A DNA stretch of 38,242 nucleotides from Candidatus Faecalibacterium intestinigallinarum (GCA_019113345.1 DXHQ01000008.1:1-38242), one strand, 5' to 3'. Shown: positions 7,024-15,413, counted from the first letter of the stretch. Translations and numbers: made by a program. Notes: a model not told the origin generated them from the letters alone.

Positions 7024-8805
7024 GTGATCTTCGGCAAGTACATCAACCGCTACTATCTCCGCCACGCGCCCACCCTGCTGCTGGGCATCGCGGCGCTGAT
7101 CCTGGTCGACTACATGCAGCTGATTATCCCGGAGCTGTACCGGATGCTCATCAACGGGGTAAACAGCGGGCAGGTGCTGGTGGGCGGCGTGCCCACCGCC
7201 TTTACCAAAGAGGTGCTGATGCAGAACATCTGCCTGCCCATGATCGGGATCATCGTGTCGATGGTGATCGGGCGGTTTCTGTGGCGCATCTGCTTTTTCG
7301 GGGCGGCCATCCGGGTCGAGACCGAGCTGCGCAACCGGATGTTCGACCACAGCAAGGACCTGTCCCAGGCTTATTACCAGGTCAACAAGGTCGGCAACCT
7401 GATGAGCCTGTACACCAACGACCTGGAGACCATCCAGGAGTGCTTCGGCGACGGCGTGCTGATGTTCTGCGACGCGCTGTTCCTGGGGCTGCTGGCCTTT
7501 ATTAAGATGTGGCGGATGGACGCCTCTCTGACCCTGATGGCCATGATCCCCGCCTTTTTGATGTTCCTGGTGGGCAGCATCGTCGGCCGGGTGATGACCC
7601 GCCGGTGGGAAGAGCGGCAGCAGGCGTTCGCCGATCTGTCCGACTTCGCGCAGGAGAATTTCTCGGGCATCGCGGTGGTCAAGGCCTTTGTCAAGGAGAC
7701 AAAGGAGCTGATGGCCTTCCGCAGGCTCAACCGGGAAAATGAGGAGATCAACGTCATCTACACCCGCATCTCCACCCTGCTGAATATCCTGGTCACCCTC
7801 TTTGTCGAGTCGGTCACCTGTGTTATTCTGGGCTACGGCGGCTACCTGGTCTACACCGGGCGGTTCAACGCCGGGCAGCTGGTGGAATACATCGGCTACT
7901 TTTCGGCCATCGTCTGGCCCATCATGGCGGTGTCCATGCTGATCGAAAAGACCTCCCGCGGCAAGGCCTCCCTCAACCGGATCACCGAGCTGCTGGACGC
8001 CCCGGTCGACGTGGCCGACCGCCCCGGCGTCCGCAGCCTGGAACACGCCCGGGGCGAGATCGAGTTCCGCCACCTGACCTTCCGCTACCCGGACGGGGAG
8101 TTCGACGTGCTGAAGGACGTTTCCTTCACCATCCATGCCGGGGAGCGGGTGGGCATCGTGGGCAAGACCGGCGCGGGCAAGACCGCCCTGGTCGACCTGA
8201 TCCTGCGGATCTACAACGTGCCGGGCGGCAGCCTGTTCATGGACGGGCAGGACGTCAACAGCCTGACCATCCGGTCGGTCCGGTCGGCCTGCGCCTATGT
8301 GCCGCAGGATAACTTCCTCTTCTCGGACACCATCTCCCACAACATCGCCTTCGGCGTCGACGCCGCCGGGCAGGACGCCATCGAGCACGCGGCCCGGATG
8401 GCCGACGTCCACGACAACGTGGCCGCCTTCAAGGAGGGCTACAACACCGTGCTGGGCGAGCGGGGCGTGACCGTCTCGGGCGGGCAGAAGCAGCGCATCT
8501 CGATCGCGCGGGCCCTTCTGATGGACGCGCCGGTCCTGATTTTGGACGACTCGGTCTCGGCGGTGGACACCAGCACCGAGAAGGTCATCCTCGACAACCT
8601 CAGCGCCGAGCGCGCCGGCAAGACCACCATCCTGATCGCCCACCGCATCTCGACGGTGGAACGGATGGACAAGATCATTTTCATCGACGACGGACAGGTC
8701 GTGGACGTGGGCGCCCACGACGCTTTGTATGCGCGCTGCGAGGACTACCGCAGGATGGTCGACCTGCAGCGGCTGGAGGACGAGCTGGGAGGTGGCAATT
8801 CATGA
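7024..8805 (+). CDS. ABC exporter half-transporter, degenerate-site subunit
   Basis: 593 aa from GTG at 7024, 6 bases after AAGGAGGG; the nearby ATG at 7022 is followed at once by TGA and cannot start the gene. A six-helix type I ABC exporter membrane domain occupies about 1-330 and a nucleotide-binding domain follows: Walker A GKTGAGKT (near 380-387), signature VSGGQKQR, and Walker B VLILDDSVSAVD. The residue after the Walker B Asp is Asp rather than the catalytic Glu, as in the non-hydrolysing subunit of heterodimeric exporters (TM287/288, BmrCD class). Its stop overlaps the next start as ATGA, so the two half-transporters are coupled. It probably expels lipids, peptides or drugs; the substrate is unknown. 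Confidence 0.92.
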   Translation: MIFGKYINRYYLRHAPTLLLGIAALILVDYMQLIIPELYRMLINGVNSGQVLVGGVPTAFTKEVLMQNICLPMIGIIVSMVIGRFLWRICFFGAAIRVETELRNRMFDHSKDLSQAYYQVNKVGNLMSLYTNDLETIQECFGDGVLMFCDALFLGLLAFIKMWRMDASLTLMAMIPAFLMFLVGSIVGRVMTRRWEERQQAFADLSDFAQENFSGIAVVKAFVKETKELMAFRRLNRENEEINVIYTRISTLLNILVTLFVESVTCVILGYGGYLVYTGRFNAGQLVEYIGYFSAIVWPIMAVSMLIEKTSRGKASLNRITELLDAPVDVADRPGVRSLEHARGEIEFRHLTFRYPDGEFDVLKDVSFTIHAGERVGIVGKTGAGKTALVDLILRIYNVPGGSLFMDGQDVNSLTIRSVRSACAYVPQDNFLFSDTISHNIAFGVDAAGQDAIEHAARMADVHDNVAAFKEGYNTVLGERGVTVSGGQKQRISIARALLMDAPVLILDDSVSAVDTSTEKVILDNLSAERAGKTTILIAHRISTVERMDKIIFIDDGQVVDVGAHDALYARCEDYRRMVDLQRLEDELGGGNS

Positions 8806-10691
8806 TCCAGATAAATCCGCTGCTGCTGGCGGGCGGGCTGATCGGGACGGTATCGGCCCTACTCATCTTTGCCTACGCCACCGTCAAGGACAAAAAGACC
8901 TCGATGGGCTTTGAGCGCAACATCCCCGACAGCGAGATCGTCCGCCGGCTGGCCCATTACGCCCGGCCCTATCTGGGCAGCTTTGCCGCGGCGGGGCTGC
9001 TGATGCTCTTTTCCATCGTCTACGACATCGTCTCGCCCCTCATCGTGGGCGAGGTGGAGGAGATGCTGGTGGGGGATTTCACCCTGGACGCCCTGTTCGG
9101 GATGGTGGCGGTCTACGCCGGTATCCTGGTCTTTTCGATGGCCAGCTCCTATTTCCAGGCCGTCATTTTGCAGAAGGCGGGCCAGCGCATCATCTCCGAC
9201 CTGCGCGAGGACCTGTTCACCCACATCGAGTCCCTCGCGCACGAGCAGCTGAACGAGATCCCGGTGGGCAAGCTGGTCACCCGTGTGACCAACGACACCA
9301 ACGCCATCTCGATGATGTTCACAAACCTGCTGGTCAACCTGGCCAAAAACTGCTTTGTCATTCTGGGCATCCTGGGGGCCATGCTGCTGGTGAACTACGA
9401 GCTGACCCTGATGGTCCTCTGCTTTGTTCCCTTTATCGTGCTGTTCACCGTCATCTTCCGCAAATTCTCCCGCCGGGCCTACCGCCGGGTCAAGGACCGC
9501 ACCACCGACATCAACACCTACCTGTCCGAGAACCTTTCGGGCATCAAGATCACCCAGATCTTCGGCCGGGAGGACGCCCGGATGGAGGACTTCCGCCGCC
9601 GCAGCGAGGCGCTGGGCAAGGCCAAGCGGGACGAGATCTTCGTCTTTGGCGTATTCCGCCCGCTGGTGTATATGCTGTACGTCAGCTCGGTGCTCTGCCT
9701 GTTCTACCTCGGCGGCATGGGCTACCTCGACGGCCACTCCTTTTTGGGGCAGACCATCTCGGGCGGCACCATCGTCACCTTTTATATGTACATCTCCAAG
9801 TTCTATAACCCCATCCAGAACCTGGCCGAGCAGTTCAACTGGCTGCAGTCGGCCATGGCATCCTCCGAAAAGGTCTTTTCCATCCTCGATCTCCAGCCCA
9901 AAATGGTGGACGCCCCCGACGCTGTCGAGCTGGACGAGATCCGGGGCGAGATCGAGTTCCGGGACGTCTGGTTCAGCTATGTCCCCGGCGAGTGGGTGCT
10001 GAAGGGGGTCTCCTTCCACGTCCAGCCCCGGCAGACGGTGGCCTTTGTCGGCTCGACCGGTTCGGGCAAGACCACCATCCTCTCCCTGATCTGCCGCAAC
10101 TACGAGTTCCAGCGCGGGCAGATCCTGATCGACGGGGTGGACATCCGCAAGATCAAGATCTCCTGCATCCGCCGCCACTTCGGCCAGATGCTGCAGGACG
10201 TCTTTCTCTTCTCGGGCACCATCCGCAGCAACATCGTCCTGCGGCGGGAAGGGGACAGCGACGAGCGGATCATGGAGGTCTGCCGGTACGTCAACGCCGA
10301 CCGCTTCATCGGCAAGCTGGACCACGGCCTGGACGAGCCGGTGCGGGAGCGCGGCAACAACTTCTCGGCCGGCCAGCGCCAGCTGATCTCCTTCGCCCGC
10401 ACCATCCTGCACGAGCCCTCGGTCATGATTCTGGATGAAGCCACCGCCAACATCGACACCGAGACCGAGCTGCTGATTCAGGACTCGCTGGAGAAGATGC
10501 GCTCGGTGGGCACCATGCTGATCGTGGCCCACCGGCTTTCGACCATCCAGCACGCCGACAACATCATCGTGCTGTCCCACGGACGGATCATCGAGCAGGG
10601 CACCCACCAGCAGCTGCTGGAAAAACGCGGCCGCTACTACCAGCTTTACACCCTGCAGTACCACCGCGAACAGATGAAAAAATCGGGCTGA
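8802..10691 (+). CDS. ABC exporter half-transporter, catalytic subunit
   Basis: 629 aa, partner of the upstream half-transporter. An N-terminal hydrophobic stretch precedes six membrane helices, which give way near residue 375 to the nucleotide-binding domain. Walker A is GSTGSGKT (about 417-424), Walker B is MILDEATANID with the catalytic Glu intact, and the H-loop is VAHRLS. The signature is FSAGQRQL, with Ala replacing the usual first Gly. In the dimer this signature would sit over the partner's Asp-bearing Walker site, so both defects fall in the same degenerate ATP site, a strong sign of a true heterodimer. The substrate cannot be read from the sequence. Confidence 0.93.
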   Translation: MIQINPLLLAGGLIGTVSALLIFAYATVKDKKTSMGFERNIPDSEIVRRLAHYARPYLGSFAAAGLLMLFSIVYDIVSPLIVGEVEEMLVGDFTLDALFGMVAVYAGILVFSMASSYFQAVILQKAGQRIISDLREDLFTHIESLAHEQLNEIPVGKLVTRVTNDTNAISMMFTNLLVNLAKNCFVILGILGAMLLVNYELTLMVLCFVPFIVLFTVIFRKFSRRAYRRVKDRTTDINTYLSENLSGIKITQIFGREDARMEDFRRRSEALGKAKRDEIFVFGVFRPLVYMLYVSSVLCLFYLGGMGYLDGHSFLGQTISGGTIVTFYMYISKFYNPIQNLAEQFNWLQSAMASSEKVFSILDLQPKMVDAPDAVELDEIRGEIEFRDVWFSYVPGEWVLKGVSFHVQPRQTVAFVGSTGSGKTTILSLICRNYEFQRGQILIDGVDIRKIKISCIRRHFGQMLQDVFLFSGTIRSNIVLRREGDSDERIMEVCRYVNADRFIGKLDHGLDEPVRERGNNFSAGQRQLISFARTILHEPSVMILDEATANIDTETELLIQDSLEKMRSVGTMLIVAHRLSTIQHADNIIVLSHGRIIEQGTHQQLLEKRGRYYQLYTLQYHREQMKKSG

Positions 10692-10704
10692 GGCCCGTTC
10701 ACGC

Positions 10705-10746
10705 AGCAGCCCCGCCGGGCAGAAGAGCTCCGGCGGGGCTGCTTTA
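10705..10746 (+). terminator. Terminator after the ABC exporter
   Basis: A perfect 14-bp stem has arms 10705-10718 and 10730-10743 (AGCAGCCCCGCCGG and complement) with a short T-rich tail. It lies between converging genes; the weak T-tract makes efficiency uncertain. Confidence 0.65.
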
Positions 10747-10748
10747 TG

Positions 10749-11351
10749 TTATCGCAAAACTTCTTTGATCCACCCGTCCAGAAAGGCGAGCTGTTCCGCG
10801 GTGTGGAACCAGTGCTCGCCGTTTTCCATCACGGTGAGGCGGGCGCGGTGGCTGCGGACAAAAGCGTCCACCGTCTGCCGGGCGGTCAGAGGATCGTTCC
10901 CGGCGTAAAGGATCTCGGTGGGGATGTCCCAGGCAATGGGATGTTCCCGGACATAGCAGAGATACCGCCAGGAGAGGGTCTCCCCGAAGGCGGTTGGAAT
11001 TTCGCCCCGCTCCCGCAGTTCCGCCTCCGATACGCCGGCCCAGCCCATCATCTCCAAAATCAGCCGCTCCATGTCCAGGACAGGGGAGATGAAGAGCGCC
11101 TTGGCAAGCGGACGGTCCTGCAAAGCGTCCATCGCAAAATAGGCGCCGATGCTGTTGGCGAGGACGATGACCGGTTCGCTTTGCCGGCGGGCCTGGTCAT
11201 AGGCCGCCCGAAGCTGTCCCCGCACCTCCCAGGGCAGTTCGCCCTGATAATCGACGCCCACAACCCGATATTCCGGGCAGAGGGGACGATAGCGCTCGGC
11301 CTCCCGGGCACTGCCGCCCTTGCCGTGGATATACAAAAGGACCTTTTTCAC
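10749..11351 (-). CDS. Alpha/beta hydrolase, small
   Basis: 200 aa. The N-terminal HGKGGS (residues 9-14) is an oxyanion-hole loop, the nucleophile elbow is LANSIGAYFA with Ser67 in N-S-I-G rather than G-x-S-x-G, and Asp153 (AGNDPLT) and His180 or His183 (NGEHWFHT) complete a likely triad. It starts at GTG 11351, preceded by GGAGGTGTGCG, and overlaps the stop of the acetyltransferase gene as GTGA, so translation is coupled. No signal peptide is seen, so it is cytoplasmic. The substrate is unknown, perhaps an ester; pairing with a CAT-like enzyme may be regulatory more than metabolic. Confidence 0.8.
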   Translation of the reverse strand: MKKVLLYIHGKGGSAREAERYRPLCPEYRVVGVDYQGELPWEVRGQLRAAYDQARRQSEPVIVLANSIGAYFAMDALQDRPLAKALFISPVLDMERLILEMMGWAGVSEAELRERGEIPTAFGETLSWRYLCYVREHPIAWDIPTEILYAGNDPLTARQTVDAFVRSHRARLTVMENGEHWFHTAEQLAFLDGWIKEVLR

Positions 11352-12001
11352 CGCACACCTCCTGTGCCCATGGCATTGATCTGTGCCTGCACTTCGGTAA
11401 AGAAACGGGACAGGTGGAACCCGTCCGCCACGGCATGGTGGATGTTCATGGTCAGGGGCATCATCAGCTTTCCGCCCTCCGCTTCTTCAAACCGGCCCCA
11501 GGTGACCACCGGGGCCAGAAACTTGCCCTCGTCGAACACATGCAGATCAAAATGCCGGTAGCGGACCCATGGCAGGCAGGACACGTCGAAAAAATTCGGC
11601 GGCTGATGGGGGACGATGGCCCGAAGCTCCCGGCAGCGCGCACGGTCCCGCAGGAACTGCGCATGGAACACGGCCAGGTCGTCTGCATAAGGGGTGACCA
11701 TCTTGGTAAACGCCTGATCTTCCGGGTGAAAATGGGCGTAGCTGGGCGATACAAAATCCCAGCGGATCAGGCTGCCGTCGGCGTCCCAGCCATATTTGAA
11801 CTCGTCGTGGGCGTTGATGACCCGGGACACCGTCCAGATCATGGCCGGGTAGAATTTCAGGCCGTTTTGGCGGACAAAGGCCGCCAGCGGCGCCACGTCA
11901 ACGTCCACGGTCAGGCTCATGACGATCCGCATGTTGCGGATATAAAAGGCAAAAAGCTCGCCCCGATCCCAGGCGGCAAGGTCTATTTTCTGGTAATTCA
12001 T
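11348..12001 (-). CDS. Chloramphenicol O-acetyltransferase family protein (CatA-like)
   Basis: 217 aa, the usual length of trimeric CAT. It begins MNYQKIDLAAWDRGELFAFY and has LKFYPAMIWTVSRVIN, SCLPWVRY, and the active-site block NIHHAVADGFHLSRFF, with catalytic HHxxxDG at about 188-194, all typical of the family, which acetylates chloramphenicol 3-OH from acetyl-CoA. Whether this one confers resistance is not shown by sequence; distant CAT-like acetyltransferases are also known. The ATG at 12001 has AAAAGGAG. A leader peptide and stem-loop upstream suggest inducible expression. Transcribed with the alpha/beta hydrolase. Confidence 0.85.
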   Translation of the reverse strand: MNYQKIDLAAWDRGELFAFYIRNMRIVMSLTVDVDVAPLAAFVRQNGLKFYPAMIWTVSRVINAHDEFKYGWDADGSLIRWDFVSPSYAHFHPEDQAFTKMVTPYADDLAVFHAQFLRDRARCRELRAIVPHQPPNFFDVSCLPWVRYRHFDLHVFDEGKFLAPVVTWGRFEEAEGGKLMMPLTMNIHHAVADGFHLSRFFTEVQAQINAMGTGGVR

Positions 12002-12043
12002 CTCAATGACTCCTTTTCTTTTGATGCTGATGCGTCAAACAGC

Positions 12044-12097
12044 AAGGCCATTGAGAGATAGCGGTTTGCTCCATACAAGTCTATCTCTTCAGGCCTT
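12044..12097 (-). promoter_or_regulatory. Leader stem-loop of the CAT-like gene
   Basis: In the minus-strand RNA, AAGGCC...GAGATAG (12097-12081) can pair with CTATCTC...GGCCTT (12061-12044), a 6-bp and a 7-bp helix separated by mismatched bases. The first arm contains the last two codons and the stop of the leader peptide, the arrangement of ribosome-controlled attenuators. The second arm also has CTCAATG, complementary to CATTGAG just before the CAT start (12002-12008), so an alternative fold is possible. The CAT ribosome site itself lies outside the hairpin. Confidence 0.6.
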
Positions 12098-12127
12098 GCA
12101 TGGAGCTGCGGCAATGCAGAGCTTCAT
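12089..12127 (-). CDS. Leader peptide upstream of the CAT-like gene (12 aa)
   Basis: ATG at 12127 follows CGGAGGTGG at a good distance and encodes MKLCIAAAPCKA before a TGA at 12091-12089. It lies between the extended -10 promoter and the CAT gene, and its stop codon is inside the 5' arm of the leader hairpin. Chloramphenicol- and macrolide-inducible genes of Gram-positive bacteria use such short peptides as ribosome-stalling sensors. The peptide sequence does not resemble those I know, so the inducer is unknown. Confidence 0.6.
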   Translation of the reverse strand: MKLCIAAAPCKA

Positions 12128-12161
12128 GGTTCCACCTCCGTTCGGTCAAATTGCAGCTTTC

Positions 12162-12170
12162 ATTATAGCA
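12162..12170 (-). promoter_or_regulatory. Extended -10 promoter of the leader-CAT-hydrolase unit
   Basis: Minus-strand TGCTATAAT is a perfect -10 with the TG extension. No good -35 is found at 17 bases, which an extended -10 does not need. It predicts a leader RNA of about 150 nt. Confidence 0.65.
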
Positions 12171-12230
12171 TAGAACACCCGAAAGAGGAAGCAATTTGCC
12201 CCGGATTTTGTGAATTTATCCCAAATCGGC

Positions 12231-12259
12231 TTTACTTGCGCCCGGCGCGCTGGTACAAT
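12231..12259 (+). promoter_or_regulatory. Promoter of the secreted/anchored hydrolase gene
   Basis: TTTACT (12231-12236) and TACAAT (12254-12259) with a 17-base spacer; about 39 bases before the chosen ATG. Confidence 0.7.
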
Positions 12260-12297
12260 AAAGGCAGGAATTTCTGATTGCAGGGAAGGTGAAAGTC

Positions 12298-13263
12298 ATG
12301 TTTGAGACAGTGCAGAAGCTCGCCATCGCCGTCCTGGTGGGAATGGCCGTGGTGGGGGCGGTTCAGGACTGGAGCAACGACGTCCCCTCGGTGACGGCCG
12401 GCTATTACGAACAGACCCAGACCGGCGGCGAGATCGAGGCCGATTACACGGCAATGGGGGAGTACGAAGTCGCCCATGCCGAGTACCCCGCGCAGGACGT
12501 GCTGGTCAAGCAGTACGAGGTCTGGTATCCCGCCGCGCTCGCGGCGGATGACGGCCGGGAGTGGCCCATCGTGGTGATGGCCAACGGCACCGGGGTGCCG
12601 GCGTCCCGCTACGCGCCGGTTTTCCAGCATCTGGCGTCCTGGGGGTTTGTGGTGGTCGGCAATGAGATGCAGAATTCCTGGAGCGGCGACGCCTCGGCCG
12701 GCGCGCTGGACCTGCTGATCGCCCTGAACGAGGACCCCGACAGCCTCTTTTACCACAAGCTGGACACCGACAACGTCGGCTCGGCGGGCCACTCGCAGGG
12801 GGCCATCGGAGCCATCAACGCGGTGACCAGCCAGCCGAACGGCGGCCGCTACAAGGCGCTCTATCTGGCCAGCACCCCGTCCAGCCGCTATGCGGCCACC
12901 CTCGACTGGGCCTATGACCCCGCCCGGATCGGCGTGCCCTGCATGATGGTGGCCGGCACCGGCCTGCTGGATGCCGGCGAGGCCGGCAGCCCCGAGGTGG
13001 CCGCCGAGGCGCAGGAGGTGTCCATCGCGCCGCTGTGGTCTCAGGAGGAAAACTACGGCCTCATCCCGGCCGATGTGCCCAAACTCCGGGCCCGGCGCAC
13101 CGGCGCCGACCACGCCGAGATGCTGCCCTGGCCGGACGGCTACATGACGGCCTGGTTTTGCTATTGGCTGCAGGGGGACGAGGCGGCGGGCAGGGCCTTC
13201 CTCGGGCCCGACGCCGAGATCGCCAAAAACCCCCTCTGGCAGGACCTCGAGAAGAATCTGTAA
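12298..13263 (+). CDS. Membrane-anchored or secreted alpha/beta hydrolase
   Basis: 321 aa from ATG 12298, spaced 8 bases after GGAAGG; an in-frame GTG at 12289 is possible but lacks a site. A hydrophobic segment at about 9-24 (LAIAVLVGMAVVGAV) is a signal sequence or anchor. The fold is an alpha/beta hydrolase of the chlorophyllase/cutinase-like type: MANGTG oxyanion loop, nucleophile GHSQGA with Ser166, and a late His in GADHAEMLPW. It likely hydrolyses esters outside the membrane. Transcribed alone from its own promoter and terminated by a strong hairpin; divergent from the CAT-like operon. Confidence 0.8.
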   Translation: MFETVQKLAIAVLVGMAVVGAVQDWSNDVPSVTAGYYEQTQTGGEIEADYTAMGEYEVAHAEYPAQDVLVKQYEVWYPAALAADDGREWPIVVMANGTGVPASRYAPVFQHLASWGFVVVGNEMQNSWSGDASAGALDLLIALNEDPDSLFYHKLDTDNVGSAGHSQGAIGAINAVTSQPNGGRYKALYLASTPSSRYAATLDWAYDPARIGVPCMMVAGTGLLDAGEAGSPEVAAEAQEVSIAPLWSQEENYGLIPADVPKLRARRTGADHAEMLPWPDGYMTAWFCYWLQGDEAAGRAFLGPDAEIAKNPLWQDLEKNL

Positions 13264-13264
13264 A

Positions 13265-13306
13265 AAAACGCGCCCGGACGCTGCTTTGATGCGCCGGGCG
13301 CGTTTT
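13265..13306 (+). terminator. Terminator after the hydrolase
   Basis: A 13-bp stem (AAAACGCGCCCGG 13265-13277 with CCGGGCGCGTTTT 13294-13306) just past the stop, ending in T4. Confidence 0.8.
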
Positions 13307-13322
13307 GGCCTGAATTTATGGA

Positions 13323-13351
13323 TTGACATTTCCCGCCCGGATTGGTAGACT
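13323..13351 (+). promoter_or_regulatory. tRNA-Leu promoter
   Basis: Perfect -35 TTGACA (13323-13328), 17-base spacer, -10 TAGACT (13346-13351), 14 bases before the tRNA. Confidence 0.8.
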
Positions 13352-13365
13352 AAAGAAGCATTCGC

Positions 13366-13448
13366 GCGGGAGTGGCGGAATGGCAGACGCGCTGGTTTTA
13401 GGCACCAGTTCCGAAAGAGTGAGAGTTCGACCCTCTTCTCCCGCACCA
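13366..13448 (+). tRNA. tRNA-Leu (anticodon TAG)
   Basis: 83 nt with encoded CCA and a class II variable arm. The acceptor GCGGGAG pairs with CTCCCGC, and the anticodon arm CTGGT-TTTAGGC-ACCAG places TAG at 13399-13401. It reads CUA and related CUN leucine codons. Confidence 0.97.
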
Positions 13449-13452
13449 CAGA

Positions 13453-13484
13453 AAAAGGCGTGCTTGTGCGGCACGCCTTTTCTT
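13453..13484. terminator. Bidirectional terminator between tRNA-Leu and hydrolase
   Basis: AAAAGGCGTGC (13453-13463) pairs perfectly with GCACGCCTTTT (13471-13481). T-runs exist on both strands, so it can end the tRNA transcript on the plus strand and the hydrolase transcript on the minus strand. Confidence 0.85.
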
Positions 13485-14110
13485 TATGCCTGTTTGCGCA
13501 GAACGTCGGCGAAAGCCTGGGGCGCGCAGGTGTTCAGCTCGTGGCCCGCGCCGGGGAGGATGTAAAGGCGCGCCTGCGGCAGCAGCCGCGCCAGCTGGCG
13601 GGAGGCTTTCAGGTTGGCGGCGTCCTTTTCGCCGCAGACAAGGGTCACCGGGCAGGCGACGCGGCGCAGGCCCCGGCTCAGATCGAGGGTGCGCATGGAG
13701 TGGGCCAGCCGGATGAAATCCTGCTTGGAGACGCCCATCCCGGCAAAGGCGCGCCGGGGCATCAGGCGGAACAGCAGGTTCTGCAGGTCGATCGTCCGGG
13801 TGGGGATCTTGCACTGCACCCCGGCCAGGACCAGGGAAGCGGGCGCGGCCGGGCCGTCCGGGTGGCGGATGGCGTAGTCCAGCGCAAGGACCGCCCCCAG
13901 CGACAGCCCGCAGAGGCGGAAGGGCTGCTGCTGCGCGCCGCAGTAGCGCTCGAGGCCGGCCACGAGGCGGGGGTAGGCGAGCTGGCCCGGCTCGGCCCAG
14001 GAGAAGAGCTCGGGGCAGTCGATCTCGGCGGGCGGACAGGCGAGCAGCCGGGTCACCGGCTGCCAGTCCCCGGCGCTCTGGCCCAGGCCGTGGAGGAAGA
14101 TGGTTTTCAT
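13484..14110 (-). CDS. Alpha/beta hydrolase
   Basis: 208 aa from ATG 14110, with GGAG overlapping the stop region of patB 13 bases upstream; the longer reading from 14395 runs through patB and is rejected. Features are HGLGQSAGDW (oxyanion loop, 7-16), nucleophile GLSLG with Ser70, Asp163 in VCGEKDAAN and His190 in PGAGHELN. The compact size and lid-like segment around 100-135 fit the MhpC/esterase type. Operon partner of a C-S lyase; it may act on a thioester or lactone but nothing fixes the substrate. Confidence 0.8.
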   Translation of the reverse strand: MKTIFLHGLGQSAGDWQPVTRLLACPPAEIDCPELFSWAEPGQLAYPRLVAGLERYCGAQQQPFRLCGLSLGAVLALDYAIRHPDGPAAPASLVLAGVQCKIPTRTIDLQNLLFRLMPRRAFAGMGVSKQDFIRLAHSMRTLDLSRGLRRVACPVTLVCGEKDAANLKASRQLARLLPQARLYILPGAGHELNTCAPQAFADVLRKQA

Positions 14111-14123
14111 GGCGGGGCTCCTT

Positions 14124-15341
14124 TCAGGCATTGAACACATACCGGTCCAGCCGGCGGAAGGCTTCCTGCACCCGGGCGAAGGGCAGGGCCAGGTTGATCC
14201 GCAGGGCGAAGGGGCCGTGGAACATCCGGCCGTCCTGCAGGGCGACGCCCACCGCCCAGGCGGCCTTTTCGACCTCCTCGATGGTCTTGCCGTGGGCTGC
14301 GCACCATTTGGTGCAGTCGGCAAAGAGCATATAGGTGCCCTCGGGCTTGGCCGCTTCGACGCCGTCGAAGTGCGCGCGGATGTAGTCGCAGGCAAAGTTG
14401 ACGTTGCCCGAAAGGACCTTGCAGAGCTGGTCCACCCAGGCGTGGCCCTCGGGCCGGTAGGCGCCGATCAGGGCGTGCATGGACAGGACGTTCATGCTGT
14501 TGTAGTGGCTCTTGCTGGCTTTGGCGCGGACGCGGTCCCGCAGGTATTCGTCGTAGATGATGTGGTAGCTGCCGACCAGGCCCGCCAGGTTGAAGGTTTT
14601 GCTGGGGGCGTAGAGGGCGATGGTCCGGCGGCGGGCGTCCTCGCTGACACTCTGGGTGGGGGTGTGCTTGTGGCCGTTGAGCAGGATGTCGGACCAGATC
14701 TCGTCCGAGATGACGACGCAGTCGTTGACCCGGTAGACTTCCATCGCGCAGGCCAGCTCTTCCGGCGTCCAGACCCGGCCGCAGGGGTTGTGGGGGCTGC
14801 AGAGAATGGCGGCGTGGATGTGATGTTCTTTCAGCTTGCGGTCCATGTCGGCATAGTCCATCCGCCAGACGCCCGCCTCGTCCCGGACGAGGGGGGAGTG
14901 GACGATCTCGAAGCCGTTGTTCTTCAGCGATTTGGTAAAGCCGATGTAGGTGGGGCTGTGGACCAGGACCGGGTCGCCGGGATTTGCAAAGCTGGTCAGG
15001 GCCGAGACCACCCCGCCCAGCACCCCGTTTTCGTACCCGATACAGTCCCGGGTCAGAAGGGCGGGGTTGCAGCCGTTGCGCTGCACCTGCCAGCCGATGA
15101 TGGCGTCGTAGTAGGCTTCGGTCGTCTCAAAGTAGCCGTAGGCGGGGTGGCTGGCCCGCTCGATCAGGGCGGCGGGGACGGTGGGCACGGTGGGGAAGTT
15201 CATGTCCGCCACCCACATGGGGATGGCGTCAAAGCCGGGCTGCGGGGCGTCGGGGGCAAAGCCGGGGCTGCGGCCCAGGCCGTCCACCGCGATGGAATCC
15301 CGGCCGTGCCGGTCGAGGATGGAAGTGAAATCGTACTGCAT
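14124..15341 (-). CDS. patB: PatB/MalY-type cystathionine beta-lyase (PLP aminotransferase fold)
   Basis: 405 aa from ATG 15341, preceded by AAAGGAGAACCGCCT; an upstream ATG at 15386 is before the ribosome site. It is a fold-type I PLP enzyme. MWVADMNF (about 42-49) is the family's substrate-entry loop, GYENGVLGGV and SPHNPCGRVW are PLP-aminotransferase motifs, and Lys248 in APSKTFNLAG is the likely Schiff-base lysine. Family members cleave the C-S bond of cystathionine or cysteine conjugates to pyruvate, ammonia and a thiol; some (MalY) also have regulatory roles. Leftward operon with a hydrolase; promoter just upstream. Confidence 0.88.
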   Translation of the reverse strand: MQYDFTSILDRHGRDSIAVDGLGRSPGFAPDAPQPGFDAIPMWVADMNFPTVPTVPAALIERASHPAYGYFETTEAYYDAIIGWQVQRNGCNPALLTRDCIGYENGVLGGVVSALTSFANPGDPVLVHSPTYIGFTKSLKNNGFEIVHSPLVRDEAGVWRMDYADMDRKLKEHHIHAAILCSPHNPCGRVWTPEELACAMEVYRVNDCVVISDEIWSDILLNGHKHTPTQSVSEDARRRTIALYAPSKTFNLAGLVGSYHIIYDEYLRDRVRAKASKSHYNSMNVLSMHALIGAYRPEGHAWVDQLCKVLSGNVNFACDYIRAHFDGVEAAKPEGTYMLFADCTKWCAAHGKTIEEVEKAAWAVGVALQDGRMFHGPFALRINLALPFARVQEAFRRLDRYVFNA

Positions 15342-15376
15342 AGGCGGTTCTCCTTTGCTGTGTGTGGTTTGTCCCC

Positions 15377-15405
15377 AGTGTAGCACAAGGCGGCGGGCCG
15401 GTCAA
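15377..15405 (-). promoter_or_regulatory. Promoter of the patB-hydrolase operon
   Basis: Minus-strand -35 TTGACC (15400-15405), 17-base spacer, -10 TACACT (15377-15382); 36 bases from the patB start. Confidence 0.75.
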
Positions 15406-15413
15406 TCGGGGCG

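Noticed and set aside
14111-14395. A longer N-terminus of the hydrolase running back into patB
   Set aside because: The extra residues are a frame-shifted reading of patB, while the ATG at 14110 has GGAG and starts the hydrolase fold.
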